NCBI GenBank assembly: GCA_030770545.1
Contig: JAUCMP010000030.1
Coordinates: forward strand, 4,193,001 to 4,257,000
DNA from: Macropodus opercularis
Taxonomy: Eukaryota > Chordata > Actinopteri > Anabantiformes > Osphronemidae
DNA: 64,000 bases
Reading direction: 5' to 3'
Within the stretch, counting starts at the first letter, position 1. Every line of letters begins with the position of its first letter. The notes under the pieces were generated by a model. That model was not told the DNA's origin, made no database searches, and saw only the letters and a program-made list of their open reading frames with translations. Positions 42,402 through 56,633 of this stretch are shown piece by piece. Position numbers and translations under genes: made by a program.

Positions 42402-44827
42402 TTGGAATATCTGACTGTCAAATGCAGCCTTTTTATCTCCCAAGGGAGTTTACTGTGGTCATGGTCACGGCTGTGTACATTCCACCGGATGCTAATGCTA
42501 ACACAGCTATCGGACTCCTGCATGCTAGCGTTAGCAACAAGCAGAGCACGTACCCTGACGCTGTGCAGATCATAGCAGGAGACTTTAACCATGCGGACTT
42601 AAAGGCAGCTCTCCCTAAGTTCCACCAGCACGTAAAGTGCGCTACTAGGGGAGAGAAGACTCTGGACAAGGTCTATTCCAACATCAAACTGGGCTACAGG
42701 GCCAGACCACTACCACACCTGGGCCAGTCTGACCACCTGTCCCTGCTGCTCATTCCTGCATATGCCCCCGTCAAGAAAACGGCTCCCACCATCACAAAGA
42801 CTGATGGTGCCTCCCAGCAGCTGCAGGACTGTTTTGACAGAACCAACTGGGAGGTCTTTGAACATCAGGACCTGGAGATGTTCACAGACAGTGTACTGTG
42901 CTACATCAAGAACTGCATAGACACGGTCACAGTGGACAAACGCATCAGGGTCTACCCCAACCAGAAGCCCTGGATGACCCGGAAGGTCCAGCAGCTGCTG
43001 AGGAAGAGGAACAACGCCTACAGGTCTGGCGACAGAGATCTCTACAGCGCAGCCCGAGCTGACTTGAAGAGAGGCATCAGAGAGGCCAGAGCAGACTACA
43101 GGAGGAGGATTGAGGGCCACCTGGACAGTAACAACAGCCGGCAGGTGTGGCAGGACGTCCAGCACCTCACCAAGTACAGGACCAACGTCAAAGCTGCTGA
43201 AGGTGACCTCACGCTGGCAGAGGAACTAAATATCTACTTTGCTCGCTTTGAGGTTTCTGCACCTGAAGCGGCGCAGCTACACCACACGGTGCACAGCAGC
43301 ACGGTCCTCAGTCTGGAGCGGCACGAGGTGAGACGTACCCTCCGAGCCGTCAACCCGAGGAAGGCGACTGGTCCTGATGGCGTCCCAGGACGTGTGCTGA
43401 GGGACTGTGCAGACGAGCTGACTGAGGTCTTCACAAAGACCTTCAACCGGTCCCTGGCACAGTCCACTGTCCCCCCCTGCCTGAAGTCCTCCACCATAGT
43501 CGCCCTGCCCAAGAAGCCCCACATCTCCAGCCTCAATGACTACAGACCAATAGCACTCACCCCAGTCGTGATGAAGTGCTTCGAAAAACTGGTCCGTAGC
43601 CACATCACAGCAGCTCTGCCCTCAAGACTCGACCCACACCAGTTTGCTTACAGAGCAAACCGATCCACAGAGGAGCCATAGCAACAGCGCTACATGCTGC
43701 TCTGTCACACCTGGAGCAGCAGGGCAGCTACGTGAGGATGCTCTTTGTGGATTACAGCTCGGCTTTCAACACCATCCTCCCACACAAGCTGGTGGCCACA
43801 TTCAACCTGCATGTGGATCCGCAGCTTCCTCTCTGGTCGCAGACAGGCCCCCACACATCCACGGCCCTGAGCCTCAGCACCGGCTCCCCCCAGGGCTGTT
43901 AGTCCGCTGCTCTACTCGCTCTACACACACGACTGCAGCCCTGTCCATCACTGCAACACCATCATAAAGTTTGCAGACGACACTACAGTGGTGGCTCATC
44001 TCTGACGGGGACGAGTCTGCCTACAGAGACGAGGTGGAGCAACTAGTGATGTGGTGTACGACCAACAACCTTCTCCTCAACATTTCAAAAACAAAAGAAC
44101 TCATAATAGACTTCAGGAGAAAAAAGACAGACGTTCCACCATTACACATCGGCAGGGACTGTGTGGAGAGGGTGGCAGACTTCCGCTTCCTGGGAGTACA
44201 CATAGAGGAGAGTCTGACCTGGAGCGCAAACACCTCTGAGCTGCTGAAAAAGGCCCAGCAGAGACTGTAACAACATCACACAAAGACTGTTGGTGTCCTT
44301 TTACAGAGCTAGCATAGAAAGTATACTAACATACTGTATATGCATATGGTTCACCAGCAGCACAGCAGCTCAGAGGAAAGCTCTCCAAGGGGTCATCAAC
44401 ACCGCACAGAAGATTGTTGGCTGCCCTCTCCCCACATTGGAAAACCTACACAGCTCCCGTTGCCTCAGGAAAGCACAGGACATTGTGAAAGACACTTCTC
44501 ACCCAGGCCACTCCCTGTTTGAACTGCTGCCCTCAGGCAGACGGTACAGACTATGCAAGACTAGGACTAACAGACTCAAGCACAGTTGTTATCCCACTTT
44601 ACTATCCGCTCTGAACGCTGCTAAAAAATAATGCAAAACTCAAGTCTGGACCAATGCAATGTACGATGTTTGTGTGGGTTTTTAGATGTTTTTTTTACTC
44701 TTATTTATTGTTTTAGTTTTTTTACCTCGTATGAATGATGCACTGTATGGAAAGCACCTGTTAAATGACTGGAGAGCACTTTTTTAAATTTCACTGTACA
44801 AGTGACAGCGACAATAAAGAATCTATC
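42402..44827 (+). mobile_element. 5'-truncated CR1/L2-type LINE, copy B (fuller version)
   Basis: This is the same insertion as 4050-6045, with the same TGTTC flanks (42397-42401 and 44828-44832). It is 430 bp longer because the reverse transcriptase core is retained. The 3' tail reads AATAAAGAATCTATC here and AATAAAGAATCGATC in A. Confidence 0.93.
42422..44631 (+). pseudogene. LINE endonuclease/reverse transcriptase ORF, copy B (frameshifted)
   Basis: The first frame (42422-43681) covers the endonuclease end and the RT fingers and stops after FAYRANRSTEEP. A one-base loss in the codons after RSTE has shifted the frame. Beyond it the palm is visible in another frame: LFVDYSSAFNTILPHKL (motif A), TGSPQGC (motif B, soon followed by a TAG) and IIKFADDTTVV (motif C). 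A third part, 43971-44270, carries KELIIDFRRK and ends at KKAQQRL. The C-terminal tail is at 44290-44631. The element has all core motifs but several frame breaks, so it is dead. Confidence 0.93.
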
Positions 44828-45462
44828 TGTTCAGGAATTTATCAGGTTTAATCAACTTACAGATGACACCGGTACAGTTGAGGATGGGGGTTTAGTCTGT
44901 TTTATTTTTACAGTTTTGCTACGACCTGATACAGGTTAAGATGCAATTCATTGAATCTCTTACTGGTGGGTGGAGGTTTCAAAAATCAAAAGGAGCTTAA
45001 CATGAACATGTAGCATTCGGTCTACTCTGGCTGAATGTTTCTAGCTAACAGACATTGACCACAGGGGAAGGAGAGCTAGCACGCTTGCTCTTTCTTTGCC
45101 GTATGACAACCACGCTTTCTCTGCAGAATAAGGGAGAAGGGGGTGGTGCAAGAGAGTCCGGCTCAGCCGAGTTTGGTGGATGGACAAAGGGGCTTGAAAA
45201 CCAGAAGGTGCGTAAAAGGCACGACAGGGTTACTCCCAAACCCAGCCAACACACATAGAGACGCCTTCACACACACGCTACACGCACAACCTCACACACA
45301 AGCAGCAGAGAGAGAGTCCCAAGAGCACCGACGCAGGGAGAAAGTGGACGTCCTCCGAAGAAAGAGCTGGGGTTGAAACCCGGGTAAGACGGCAGCGAAG
45401 GGGCCTGGATCCGGTGCCGCCGCCGTGTCCGAACAGAACAAACGAACCGCTGGAATGGATCG

Positions 45463-45790
45463 TTTCTGGTCCTTCAGCTGGTCGGACAGCCGGGCGCAGG
45501 TGGCCTGGATGTACCAGCCGCGCTGGCGGAGGGCACGCAAACCCAGCTCGTCTGTGACCTCTGCAGCATTCATAGCGTTGGGCAGATGCTGGGAGGGGAA
45601 ACTGAAATGTATCGAGCTGGTTCCGAAAACTCACGTCAGTGAAGGTGCTAAACGTCACGTGTATGCGCCAAAGAAACAAATGCGACCTCACCTGTTTATT
45701 TGCCAACACGAGCAGCGCAGCGTCTCCGAGTTGGTCCTCGGCGAACATGCTGGACGGCTCCTCGCCTCGTTCACTCGCTCTCTGCCGTTG
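45463..45790 (-). pseudogene. ARF-family small GTPase pseudogene with intron, copy B
   Basis: This has the same lesions as the copy at 6680-7007: the frame break after VNEAR, NKQ followed by His, the missing loop after ATCA, and the lost stop. It decayed before the 38-kb duplication. Exons are at 45790-45692 and 45588-45463. Confidence 0.9.
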
Positions 45791-46931
45791 CTGAGCCCGA
45801 GAACCAAAACACAGCATTTACAGCATTAAAACCTGTGACCAGGGATGAACAAAGGTTTACCTGAACAGTCCATTCCAACAAAAACGATCCCTCTCAGGTT
45901 GAAAGCTGTGGAAATAATTCTATGCAAATGACTCCTGCTGCTTAATAATTCGCTTCTCTGGATAAAAGCCACATCCTCATATTCATGCCCACGCGGAGAC
46001 GTCAGACTCCCAGTGAACCACACAGAATCCAACTGCTGGACAGTAACAACTCTCTTCAATCCTCAAGGCTGAGGACAAATGAGACACGAGGATGTTTCAC
46101 ACTGTCTGTTAATGTACAGCTGGTAGATGGTTCATCGTCCCTTGACATTTTCTGACACACTTGCAACGGTGCCGGTATTTTTGGCCATGACTGTACATGT
46201 TCAGCCTGGAATTTAGCTGCAGTTTCATCATCGTCGTCATGTCAGGAAAACACAGATTGGCATAATGTGGACCTTTGACAACTGAATACTTCACCAGTCA
46301 TGGCTTCACCAGCCTCAGCCTCATCCCTTAAGCACCGATGAGGACACCTATGGGCAGCAATGTTCACCAACACCAGCTACCACCCCCACCCCTCCTCACC
46401 TTCAGTGTTCTGGAGGTAGTGGCGCCACAGCGCCCACACTGTGAAGCTGATGTTCTTGTATTCACAGTTTCAACATTAAGCTGAAGTTACATGATGCAAA
46501 ATAATAGAGTATCATTAGATGGGTTGAACACCAGCCTTGTACTTCAACCGCACTTAAGCTTGTGTTGGGCCTCTACCACTAGGCACAGTAGCAGACTAAC
46601 CATCTGCTGCTGGGAGATTTCTCTGATATATTTAGCTACTTCATGCTTTTTAGATAAATGAATATGCTTGTATATAATGTTAAAACCTAAAAAAAATAAT
46701 TTCCCCCCCATCTTCAAAAGTCAGATGTTGAGTTGTTGGTAGTTGGTAGATTAAAGCAGACGTTAGTAACCAACCCAGTGGAGCTTTGCCTGCTCCACTG
46801 TTTCATTTCATTATCATCTCAGATTTCCTTCATTTCTCTGGTGACCCTTAGAGGCTACACTCATTCGGTAGCAGCTGCTTCTTCTTGAATGTCTCCATCT
46901 AGAGGCTAAATCTATACAACTGGAACCTAAA

Positions 46932-47085
46932 GTTTAGTCCGGTTAAATATTTACAGGTGTTTCTACCTGCCAGTTCTATCCTGGACTGTCCACTGGACTC
47001 TGTGGAGGAGGTGGATGAGAGGAGCTGACATCCATCATGGACAATGCTTCTCACCCACTGCATCAACTGTGGAGGCTCTGGCCTT
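46932..47085 (+). mobile_element. CR1/Rex-type LINE fragment truncated by deletion, copy B
   Basis: This matches 8150 to about 8300 and then jumps at GAGGCTCTG to a GCCTTGGGGGGGG junction and the sequence equivalent to about 8643 in A. The 3' UTR and tail are missing, a net loss of 335 bp. Because the first half of the LINE is present in both copies, the difference is a deletion in B and not an insertion in A. Confidence 0.75.
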
Positions 47086-48588
47086 GGGGGGGGAAAAAAA
47101 TAGTCAAAGACCGTTTTACAGTACATTACAACTGTATCCACATGACTGACCCTAAAGAGAGTAACAGGACAGAACAGCATTAAAACAAGCCATTTCATGC
47201 TCGTTTCTGGGCCACGTGTTTGAACAGGCCGCTGTACAAGCGCTACCATCAAAGAGCAGCACATCCTCCCAGTCACAAATAAGCATTAACTTGTGCTTCT
47301 CAGATGGAGGAACCAGCCCCATAGGTTTACTCACAGCCAGTGATCCTGAACCTGCAGCTTGGGACACGGCTGCAGACGCCACACAGACCTTAGAACCGTC
47401 CGCGAAGGAGGACGTGCAGTCTGGTGGACTGGCGTCAGGAGGCACTTCTCCATCCTGGTTCTGCACAGCGGGTTCCAGATCCGTCAGGGGAGACGGGAGC
47501 ACACGGAGAGAACCAAACAACACGAGTTGTTACAGCTTCTGAACTGCAAACCTCAGGTTCATGGTGCTCCTTTCAGCCCGTGCAGACTCTGGCCAATCAG
47601 TCCTCACATGTACATCCTGGCCCCATAGCAACATGTATGTTGACACAAACATTCTAAAAACCTTTAGGCAACAAACAGCGGCAGAGAGAGGTAGGAATTT
47701 TTACAGCTCTGCTAAAAACGTGCATTTACTTGTATTTTGTGTTCAGTTCATCCTAGTTTCGTTCAGGAAGATGTTAAGTGACTTAAGCTGCTTATTTCTG
47801 TAGAGTCAATGACTTTTATTACTTTGAATCTACTTCACTGAAACCAGCTTTGGATGCGTCAGTGTGTGTTACAGGGATCATTATGTTGATTAGTGCTTGA
47901 TTTGGTTAAATGTGGATTTTCAAAAATCAGAGGACACAGTAATAGAGTAAAGCCTCTGAAAAATATTACTATGAAGCTTTTACTGAAACATGGAATGAAG
48001 CTGCATTTACCTTCAACGCAAACGCGTTTTGTGGCCACACATGTGAACTTTTCCATTCCAATTACGCTGCATCTGTAACAGACAGGTGCTGATGGGACAA
48101 TACAGAGTGAGGAGACGTCCCTGCTGGGGTTTATTTGGGCCACGCGTCAATTTAACGCAGCTTCTGCAGCTCTGACCATGTTCATTTCAGCCTGTGCAGA
48201 CTCATCCTGGCCCCATAGCAACATGTATGTTGACACAAACATTCTAAAAACCTTTAGGCAACAAACAGCGGCAGAGAGAGGTAGGAATTTTTACAGCTCT
48301 GCTAAAAACGTGCATTTACTTGTATTTTCTGTCAGTGCATCCTTTTACTGGACTCAGCCACGATGTGTCCGTTTGCTTTACTCGCTTTGAATTGGCTACA
48401 TTGACTTTGTGCTGATTTGACTAAAGCTCGGACTCCGAGAGGAACCAGGCCATAGACGCTGGTTGTCCGGGTTTAAAGTTAACACAGCGGGGACATTTAA
48501 CCTGCTATAAATTGACATGGTTGGACGGGTGAGAGGTTTTAAGGGAGGCCTGAGAGTCGACAGCTGTGTAAAGCTCTCGGTGGCAGGA

Positions 48589-48726
48589 GCTAACGGTTAG
48601 CATCGCTGTGAGCTAACGGTTAGCATCGCTGTGAGCTAACGGTTAGCATCGCTGTGAGCTAACGGTTAGCATCGCTGTGTGCTAACGGTTAGCATCGCTG
48701 TGTGCTAACGGTTAGCATCGCTGTGT
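48589..48726. repeat. 23-bp VNTR, six units, copy B
   Basis: Three TGA-type and three TGT-type units, so one TGA-type unit fewer than copy A. The flanks are otherwise the same. Confidence 0.97.
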
Positions 48727-49590
48727 GCTAACGCTTCTTATGCTAAAGATGAGCGCCTGCATGGCGGTGCTAGCCGTTAGCACGCCGATGCTAAGTGAAG
48801 CTCGGTACCTGCTCCTGTGTCCCACTCTCCCCTCTGAGAGGTTCCTCCTTTGGGGAACCGACCACGGCCTCCGCTTCTCTGGCAGAACGAACACGTCCAG
48901 ACCAAGTCACGCAGTCAAGTCCACGACACTCTCCGCAGACAGGAAGCGTTGCTATGGCGACGCTTTGTTAGGTTCAGGCCTCGTCCCCTGGTCTCTGGTC
49001 TGCACAAGTATAATGAGCTTGAACAATGATCTGTTATTGTGGGACTGTGTTGGTACGTGAATAACGTTACGGTTCCTTATCATTACGCTGTGTGATACTC
49101 CTAGAAAGTAAACACGTAAATGGCTGCAGCCGCTTCACAGGCGTCACACGTTAGATTCCCTGTCACACGCTGCTGTTCCTGTGACGCAGCCAGAGCTGAA
49201 TTAATTGGGTTTAGTTACTGTAAGTTAATGGTACGAACTGGAGTTTGGGGAGCGAACGTGACGTCATCTTGGTGGTGGCCAACATCTCAGAGAACAGCAG
49301 CATGTTCCACTAACACTGACTACAGAGGCTGAGTGGAAGGTGCTCATGTTCCCCAGCCTGACGTATTGAACACGAGGTCACAGGTCAAACAACGCGCGAC
49401 ACCGAGGAGAAACGTTCTCACCGAGGTTTGCAAAGCAGCTGCTGGGAGCGAAACCTTCTGCGACACGTCAGCCTGCGTCCACCTAGAAAAGACTGCATCC
49501 GTGTGTTTCTGCCATTAAACACGGACCCAATGTGAAGCTCTGCTTGTTCATCCTGATTATTGGATTTGAAATTGAAAACACAATGTTTTC

Positions 49591-50133
49591 ATGGTGTCAC
49601 TGACATTTGATTCCAAAATAAACTTTAGTATTGTGTCATTACAGATGAGACAACGAGAAGAAAGGAAGATAGAAAAGATGGAGGTTATAGTTGAAGAGGA
49701 AGAGGACAAGGAGGAGGTAAAGGAGGAGGAGGTGGAGGAGGTGGAAAATAGAAAAAAAAAGAGGGAGACAATAAAAAAGGAGAAAAGGGAAGAAAAGGAC
49801 AAACTAAAGAGGGAGAAAAGAGAAAGAAAAAGAGAGGAAAAAGAGGAGAAAGAAAAAAGAAAAAGAGAGAAAAAGGAGGAGAAAGAAGAAAGAAAAAGAG
49901 AGAAAGAGGAGGAGAAAGAGAAAAGAAAAAGGGAAATAAGGAAAGAAAAGGAAAGGAGAAAGAAGAAGAAAGAGGAGGAAAAATTAAGAAAACTAGTTTT
50001 AGAAACGATTAAAGAAACAAGAATTAAATGCGAGAAATGGGAGAAACAAAACTACAGAAATTATAATTGGCAACGTGAAATTAAAAAAGCAAAAATAACA
50101 AGACCTCTTGACATGAACCAAATTTGCTGCTAA
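49591..50133 (+). other. Lys/Glu/Arg-rich low-complexity ORF, copy B
   Basis: Same open frame and same acceptor-like site as at 11164-11706; the predicted 180 residues are identical. Confidence 0.2.
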
Positions 50134-50542
50134 AATACTGAAAAACGGTGAAAGGGAGGATTGGAGAAAGGGAAAAAAGGTGAGAGAGGAGGAGGAGAAA
50201 GGGAAAAAAGGTGAGAGAGGAGGAGGAGAACAAAGGAAAAAAAGGTGAGAGAGGAGGAGGAGAAGAAAAAGTGAGAGAGGAGGAGGAGAACAAAGAAAAA
50301 AAGGTGAGAGAGGAGGAGGAGAAGAAAAAGAAAAAGTGAGAGAGGAGGAGGAGAACAAAGAAAAAAAGGTGAGAGAGGAGGAGGAGAAGAAAGAGAAAAG
50401 GTGAGAGAGGAGGAGAACAAAGGAAAAAAAGGTGAGAGAGGAGGAGGAGAAGAAAAAGGAAAGGTGAGAGAGGAGGAGGAGGAGAAAGAAAGAAAAAGGG
50501 AGATGGAGGAGGAGGAGGCTCAAAAAGAGTGGAAAGAATAAA
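49645..50542 (+). repeat. Polypurine tract with GGTGAGAGAGG minisatellite, copy B
   Basis: Equivalent to 11218-12115, with the same number and order of units as far as I can follow. This array did not change length between copies, unlike the 23-bp and CT arrays. Confidence 0.9.
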
Positions 50543-50836
50543 AATAAGAGGTAGTAGGAGGAGCACAGGAGCAGCCTGACAGCCTGGGCCACTCAATGTC
50601 AAAGTAAGACACTAATGGTTTCTACTGTAAATGTCTGTGGCAGCCACCTGACGACAACGTGACCAGCGGTGACGCCGCGACCGTGGTGTGTGTGGCGTTA
50701 AGGTCAAGGAGGTCGGCGGGTGTGTGTCTGTGTGGGAGGAGCGTGTGTGTGTGTTGGTACCAACGAGCTACAGCTGCGCTGTATGAGCGCACACTGAGCG
50801 TTGGACGCGAAGCTGCCGTCAGCAGCCACGACGAGC

Positions 50837-51917
50837 CTGGGACTGACGAGCCTCAGGAGACAGGAGTCGGCCACCAATCGTAGGGTCGGCGGTCGGCTCC
50901 CGGCTCCTCCGGACTTGATGGAAATGTCCACGTGACAGCAGTGCAGCGAGAACAAAAGACTAAAGGGGCTCATGTACCATTTAAAAATGTAAAATAGAAA
51001 AGTATCGCGTCCGTAAGTCGACTCAGTGACCACCGCTACCGGCCGGGTTTGGAAGGCTGGTTCGCCCACGACGGGTAAGATCCCACCTCAAACCCCGGGA
51101 CGACCTAAGGCAGGCACAGTCACGATAACCTGGGAGGCTGTTTTCTCTGACGCGCCAGGCACATGCCCCCAAAACACGACGACACGGAGACGGTGGTGGG
51201 TAGGGCCGCCATCGTCTCGGTGCCAAATGGCGTTCAAAGGAACGGGCAGAGTAGCGGGTGCGAGAATCCAACAACAGCCTCTTAGCTGCTAGTGGTGCGT
51301 TAACATGGAAGGCTGGTTCGCCCGTGACGGTAAGATCCCACCTCAAACCCCGGGACGACCTAAGGCACAGTCACGATTGTTTGAAGTCACTTACGAGCCT
51401 CAGGAGACAGGAGTCGTCCACCAATCGTAGGGTCGGCGGTTCGACTCCCGGCTCCTCTGGATTTGATTGATGGTTGATGTGTCGTTCAGACGCTGGACTG
51501 ACTATGAGTCCACTCAGTGACCTCCAGGTTTGGAAGGCTGGTTCGCCCATGACGGGTAACATTCGTAAACCGGGAGGCACAGTCACGATAACCTGGGAGG
51601 CTGTTTTCTAGGGTGCATGCCCCCAAAACATGACAAGTCGGGACTAACGAGCCTCAGGAGACAGGAGTCGGCCACCAATCGTAGGGTCGGCGGTTCGACT
51701 CCCGGCTCCTCTGGACTCTGGTTGATTTGTTCTTCAGACACTGAAGGCTGACAGTTGTTCCCAGTGTGTGAATGTATCTCAAAGTGCTGCATGAGTCCAC
51801 TCAGTGACCTCCAGGTTTGGAAGGCTGGTTCGCCCATGACGGGTAACAATCTTTAACCCGGAGGCACAGTCACGATAACCTGGGAGGCGGTTGTGTCACA
51901 CCAGGCACGTGCCCCCC
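50837..51917 (+). repeat. SINE-like tandem array with Pol III B-box motifs, copy B
   Basis: Equivalent to 12410-13490 with the same unit order; only single-base changes are visible. Confidence 0.8.
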
Positions 51918-54900
51918 AGCCCAGCCTGCTCCCCCAGCTTCCTCCATCAGAGTGACTGTGCTGCTGTGTTTGGTAGTTTGGTGTCATCAGGTGGTCGCCT
52001 TGTGCATTTATAGAAGAAACCTTTAACTGGTATAAGGCTGCTCCTAAATGAATTTATTGAACTCAAGTTAAGCTGTGATGTCTCCAGTCCAGACAGCAAC
52101 AAGGAGCCGGGTTGGATTCCCGGGTGGCCCAGGTGCTTTTCTGTGAGGAGTTTGCATGTTCTCCTCGTGTCGGTTTCCTCCCACAGTCCAAAGACATGCA
52201 GTCATTTAACTGGAGACTCTAAACTGTGACTGTTTGTTCCTCTCTGCCTGTATGTGGTTCTGTGATGGACTGGCGACCTGTCCAGGCTAAACCCTGCCGC
52301 TCGCCCACATAGAAAGTTAGAAAGGTGCTTTATTCAAGCCACAGCACAGCGTCCAGCAGAAACCAGTGACAGCTGGGACAGGCTCCAGCAGCCGCCACCC
52401 TTAAAGCGGGTGAGCGGCTGAAGATGAGTGCCCCCTTCCTCCCTCCACGCTTACAGCCCCCGCCTCAGCACCCACTTCACTCTCCAGGTGAGTGACCTCT
52501 GCTCAGCCGTCCACCCCTTCAGGGAGGCGGCGGCTCATCGGGACGTTACCTGTGTTGTTCGAGTCACGGGAGTCACGGCGTGAACGTAAAGGTGTCGAGG
52601 TTCCTGGGGTGAGTTGTACTGACTGTAGCCTACACGAGTGGAGGCCAGGGGTGGGTGGACCTCTCTGTTTGGTAGGTCTGTTTGGTCCAGAAGAGTCTGG
52701 TTGTTAGTGGAGAGGCTGTAGGTGAAGGTTTCTCAAGCCACGTTAGGTCACATGTACGAAGTTCGTACCGAAATATGGAGAGATGCTAAATGTCAGTCTC
52801 CATGATTGTATTAATAGGTTAGAGTAGTGTTGGTTGTGTTTTATTGGTAGGATTTATTATGCTTATATTACTAGGTTATGTTTATATTAGTGGTTGTTTA
52901 TATTAGTAGCTTGTTTGTGGTAGTGGGTTGTTTATACTAGTAGTTTATGTTTATATTAGTAGGTTATGTTTATATTAGTGGTTGTTTATATTAGTAGCTT
53001 GTTTGTGTTAGTGGGTTGTTTTTATTGGTAGGTTGTGTTTGTTGGTTACCAAACAGAGAGGTCAAAGATTAAATTCCAAATTCATATCTAAATTTAACCA
53101 TAGCTATGTATTTGTTCATTCACCTTCCAATTTCCAAATTAACTTTTATTTTCAGGTATTTACACCTGCATCTGATACACAACGTAGAAGACGGCACCTT
53201 TGTCTGAACCCACACGCTTCAACTACAGTATAGCAGTAATACACCCACTAGACTGAAGTGAACAGAATATGAACACGTGCACTAATACAGTAACTGCATT
53301 CAGCCTGTGGCTTCACCAAACGTTAGCTGTGTTTGCTTGTGATGCTTTTCCAGGTTTGACCGTAACCTCTAGCAGTTGCTCCCTTTACGTGTTAATTGTT
53401 TGAAGGTCTAACAAACCTGTCAGTCACATGTTCCAGCACTTTTACTCACACGAAACACGGGTGGGTTCTGACAAAACGTGCTCTCTGCTAAGTTCTGCAT
53501 CAGACTCAGATGTAAATATCTGGAAGTATGATTAAAAGCAGAATCGTGACCTGGTAGCTGTGAATGGGCTCCATTGGTTAATGAGGTAATGAACTGAGTT
53601 GGATGAAGGATTTTGCTTCGCTGGTTCGTGGGCCTGCCACCTGCAGTGCAGTCCTTACACTCTGCCTGGGCTACAGAACACCTGTTCACACCGGACTCAA
53701 CATCAAACGTCACCACGAGGCACCTGAAAACCTCAGACGGAGGTCAGGGTTCGGCCTTTGGGTTGCGTCGCTGGGCGCAGCCACGCTCGTATGGGCACCA
53801 CAGTGAAAAGGGGGTCTGGGCCGTCAGGTTAGCGCCACCCGGTGGTCGCTGGGAGCCGCCTCCGGGAGAGGCCATGGAGGAGGACTGTTGGTCGGCCTCG
53901 ACAAAACAGACGCCGGGACGGAGACGCTCACGGGTGGAGTCACTGAATTACATTGTTTGGTTAAATACTGATCAGCAGTTTGACTTGTCATCCACACGAG
54001 TCAAACAATAACTTCACTTTATGACAAGCCATGATTTTATTTGACAAAAACATTTGCCGTTGCTCCAAAGTGTAAAGCTAAGTTGGGAGCAAGTCGTTTT
54101 CAATTTCTCACTATGATTAAGACGTAGTGTCTTTACTCCAATCACTGTGTGCATCTCCATAATTCAAAACACAGTGTTTGCCTTTTATGATTATTACCCA
54201 CAGTGCTTAGCAAACGCTGCCCCTCAGCTCGCTGCACAAATACCAGTTGTAATGAACTGACTTAGTTCCTGTTTGTATTCAGAGTCATTTCATCCAGGAA
54301 CAGCACAGTAAGAACATTTCACTCACACTAATGTAGAAACACACATCAAGTGCATTGCACAGCAGTAGCATCTCTTTCAGTGCTTCACCTCCGAGTCCCT
54401 CGTTTCTGGGAGAGTCTGCGTCAGGGTTGAGGCGGAGGAGAGTTCGGCCAATAGTCCAACCTCAGATTCAGGAGGAACGATTCGCTCTCTGCTGGGTTTG
54501 CCGCTGGTGTGAGAATCGCTCCTCCGGGTCTGAGGCCATCGTCCCGACCGGAAACGGCGGCTAGTTGTTGTTAGAGACGGTTCCTGTTCCGAGCGGAGGA
54601 GCGAAGCATCTTTTGGTCTCGTTCACCAGCGAGAGAACGAGCGCTAGACCGACGGACGGTGAAGGAGGAGCCGAGCCAAAGGGCAAAGCTCTCGGTTCAC
54701 CCGTCGAGCTACGTTCCTTCTCTCTAAGGTCGTGACCTTTGATTCACGACCAAAAGAACAGGCCGCCGCTCCTCCACGTGGAGGGGAGCCTTGGGGTTAG
54801 GCTAGGGTTGGGGTTTGCTGACGGCTCGGCATCAGGTCTGGATGCCTCCTGGATCCCTTCCAGGTCAGGGATTCCAGGAAAGACCCGCGGGGAGGCCCTG

Positions 54901-55065
54901 CGATCCCCCCGGTGATCTGGGGGTGGCCAGCGAGTGGGACTGGGGTCAGGGCCACGGTGACCAATTGGAAAACTCGAACAACACAAGCGACGTCCAGGTG
55001 GGCCTCCGCCTCCCTGAGGGGGCCAACGGCTCCGCAGAGGTCAGGGGTGGGGGGCGAGGTGGGGG

Positions 55066-55984
55066 CGTGCGCTCCTCCTCCTCCTCCTCCTGGTCCTCCT
55101 CCTCCTCTCTTCCTCCCTCACACTGAGCTCCTCGCCTCCCTCTCTCCCTCCCTCACATTGAGAGAGAGAGGGAGGTGGAGGAGGAGCGACCTTCTCCTCC
55201 TCTCTCTCTACCTCCCTCACATCGCGCTCTCCGCCTCCCTCTCTCCCTCCCTCACATTGAGAGAGAGAGGGAGGTGGAGCAGGAGCGACCCTGTTCTCCT
55301 CCCCCTCCCTCACATCGAGCTCTCCGCCTCCCTCTCTCCCTCCCTCACATTGAGAGAGAGAGGGAGGTGGAGCAGGAGCAACCTTCTCCTCCTCTCTCTC
55401 CCTCCCTCACATCGCGCTCTCCGCCTCCCTCTCTCTCTCCCTCACATTGAGAGAGAGAGGGAGGTGGAGCAGGAGCAACCCTGTTCTCCTCCCCCTCCCT
55501 CACATCGATCTCTCCGCCTCCCTCTCTCCCTCCCTCACATTGAGAGAGAGAGGGAGGTGGAGCAGGAGCAACCCTGTTCTCCTCCCCCTCCCTCACATCG
55601 ATCTCTCCGCCTCCCTCTCTCCCTCCATCACAATGAGAGAGAGAGGGAGGTGGAGGAGGAGCAACCTTCTCCTCCTCTCTCTCCCCCTCCCTCACATCGC
55701 GCTCTCCGCCTCCCTCTCTCCCTCCCTCACATTGAGAGAGAGAGGGAGGTGGAGCAGGAGCAACCCTGTTCTCCTTCTCTCTCTCCCCCTCCCTCACATC
55801 GAGCTCTCCGCCTCCCTCTCTCCCTCCCTCACATTGAGAGAGAGAGGGAGGTGGAGCAGGAGCAACCCTGTTCTCCTCCCCCTCCCTCACATCGATCTCT
55901 CCGCCTCCCTCTCTCCCTCCCTCACATTGAGAGAGAGAGGGAGGTGGAGGAGGAGCAACCCCCCTTCTCCTCCCTCATTGTAAA
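55066..55984. repeat. CT/GA minisatellite, one 387-bp unit shorter, copy B
   Basis: The same array with nine monomers. The difference from copy A is exactly one 387-bp higher-order unit, as expected from unequal crossing-over or replication slippage in register. A separate 5-bp difference (TCAAT) lies just downstream near 56041. Confidence 0.96.
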
Positions 55985-56633
55985 TATTTGTAAATAACCC
56001 CCCCACACCCGAAGTCAAGCTCCCTCCGCTCTCTCTCCCCTCAATACAAGGCCTCCCCCCCACATCGAGCTCCCTACCTCCTTACACCCCCTCCTGTACA
56101 TAGTTTTAATAAAGTTCAGAGCATGACTGGCTTGTTTCCGTGGCTTCTTTCTTGTGCTGCAGCTTCAGCTCAGGCTCCAGGTGAAACTGAGCAGAGCTTC
56201 TAGCAGAGCTGCTCTATGTTGGACTCTGCTCGTCTGCAGAGCTTCGAGTCAGACGCCTCCTGGTTGAGTCAGAGACGTCTCCTCACAGCACACGGACTCT
56301 AACCCTGGGATGATCTCTCACTGTGTTTGTATTAACTTGGACGGATGAGCCTAAAGAAACGAATCTAAGGGTCGCGTGGTTACAGTGGCCGACGATGGCT
56401 AATAACCATTTGTGCCCCGACTCCATCTTAACGTGACGAGACTGGTGTAATGACATGTTGGCGACAAACGGGAAAAATGAGAAAACAAATGAGAGCAAAG
56501 ACTTTTACTGATCTCAGTGCAAATGGTTTCAACACAAGACTAAAATACAAGGAAGCTTCAGAGCCAAGAAATATGGTTTGACAGGAATCTGATTCCTGCT
56601 CCAAACTGGACTCCATCACACATCCTGTAAACA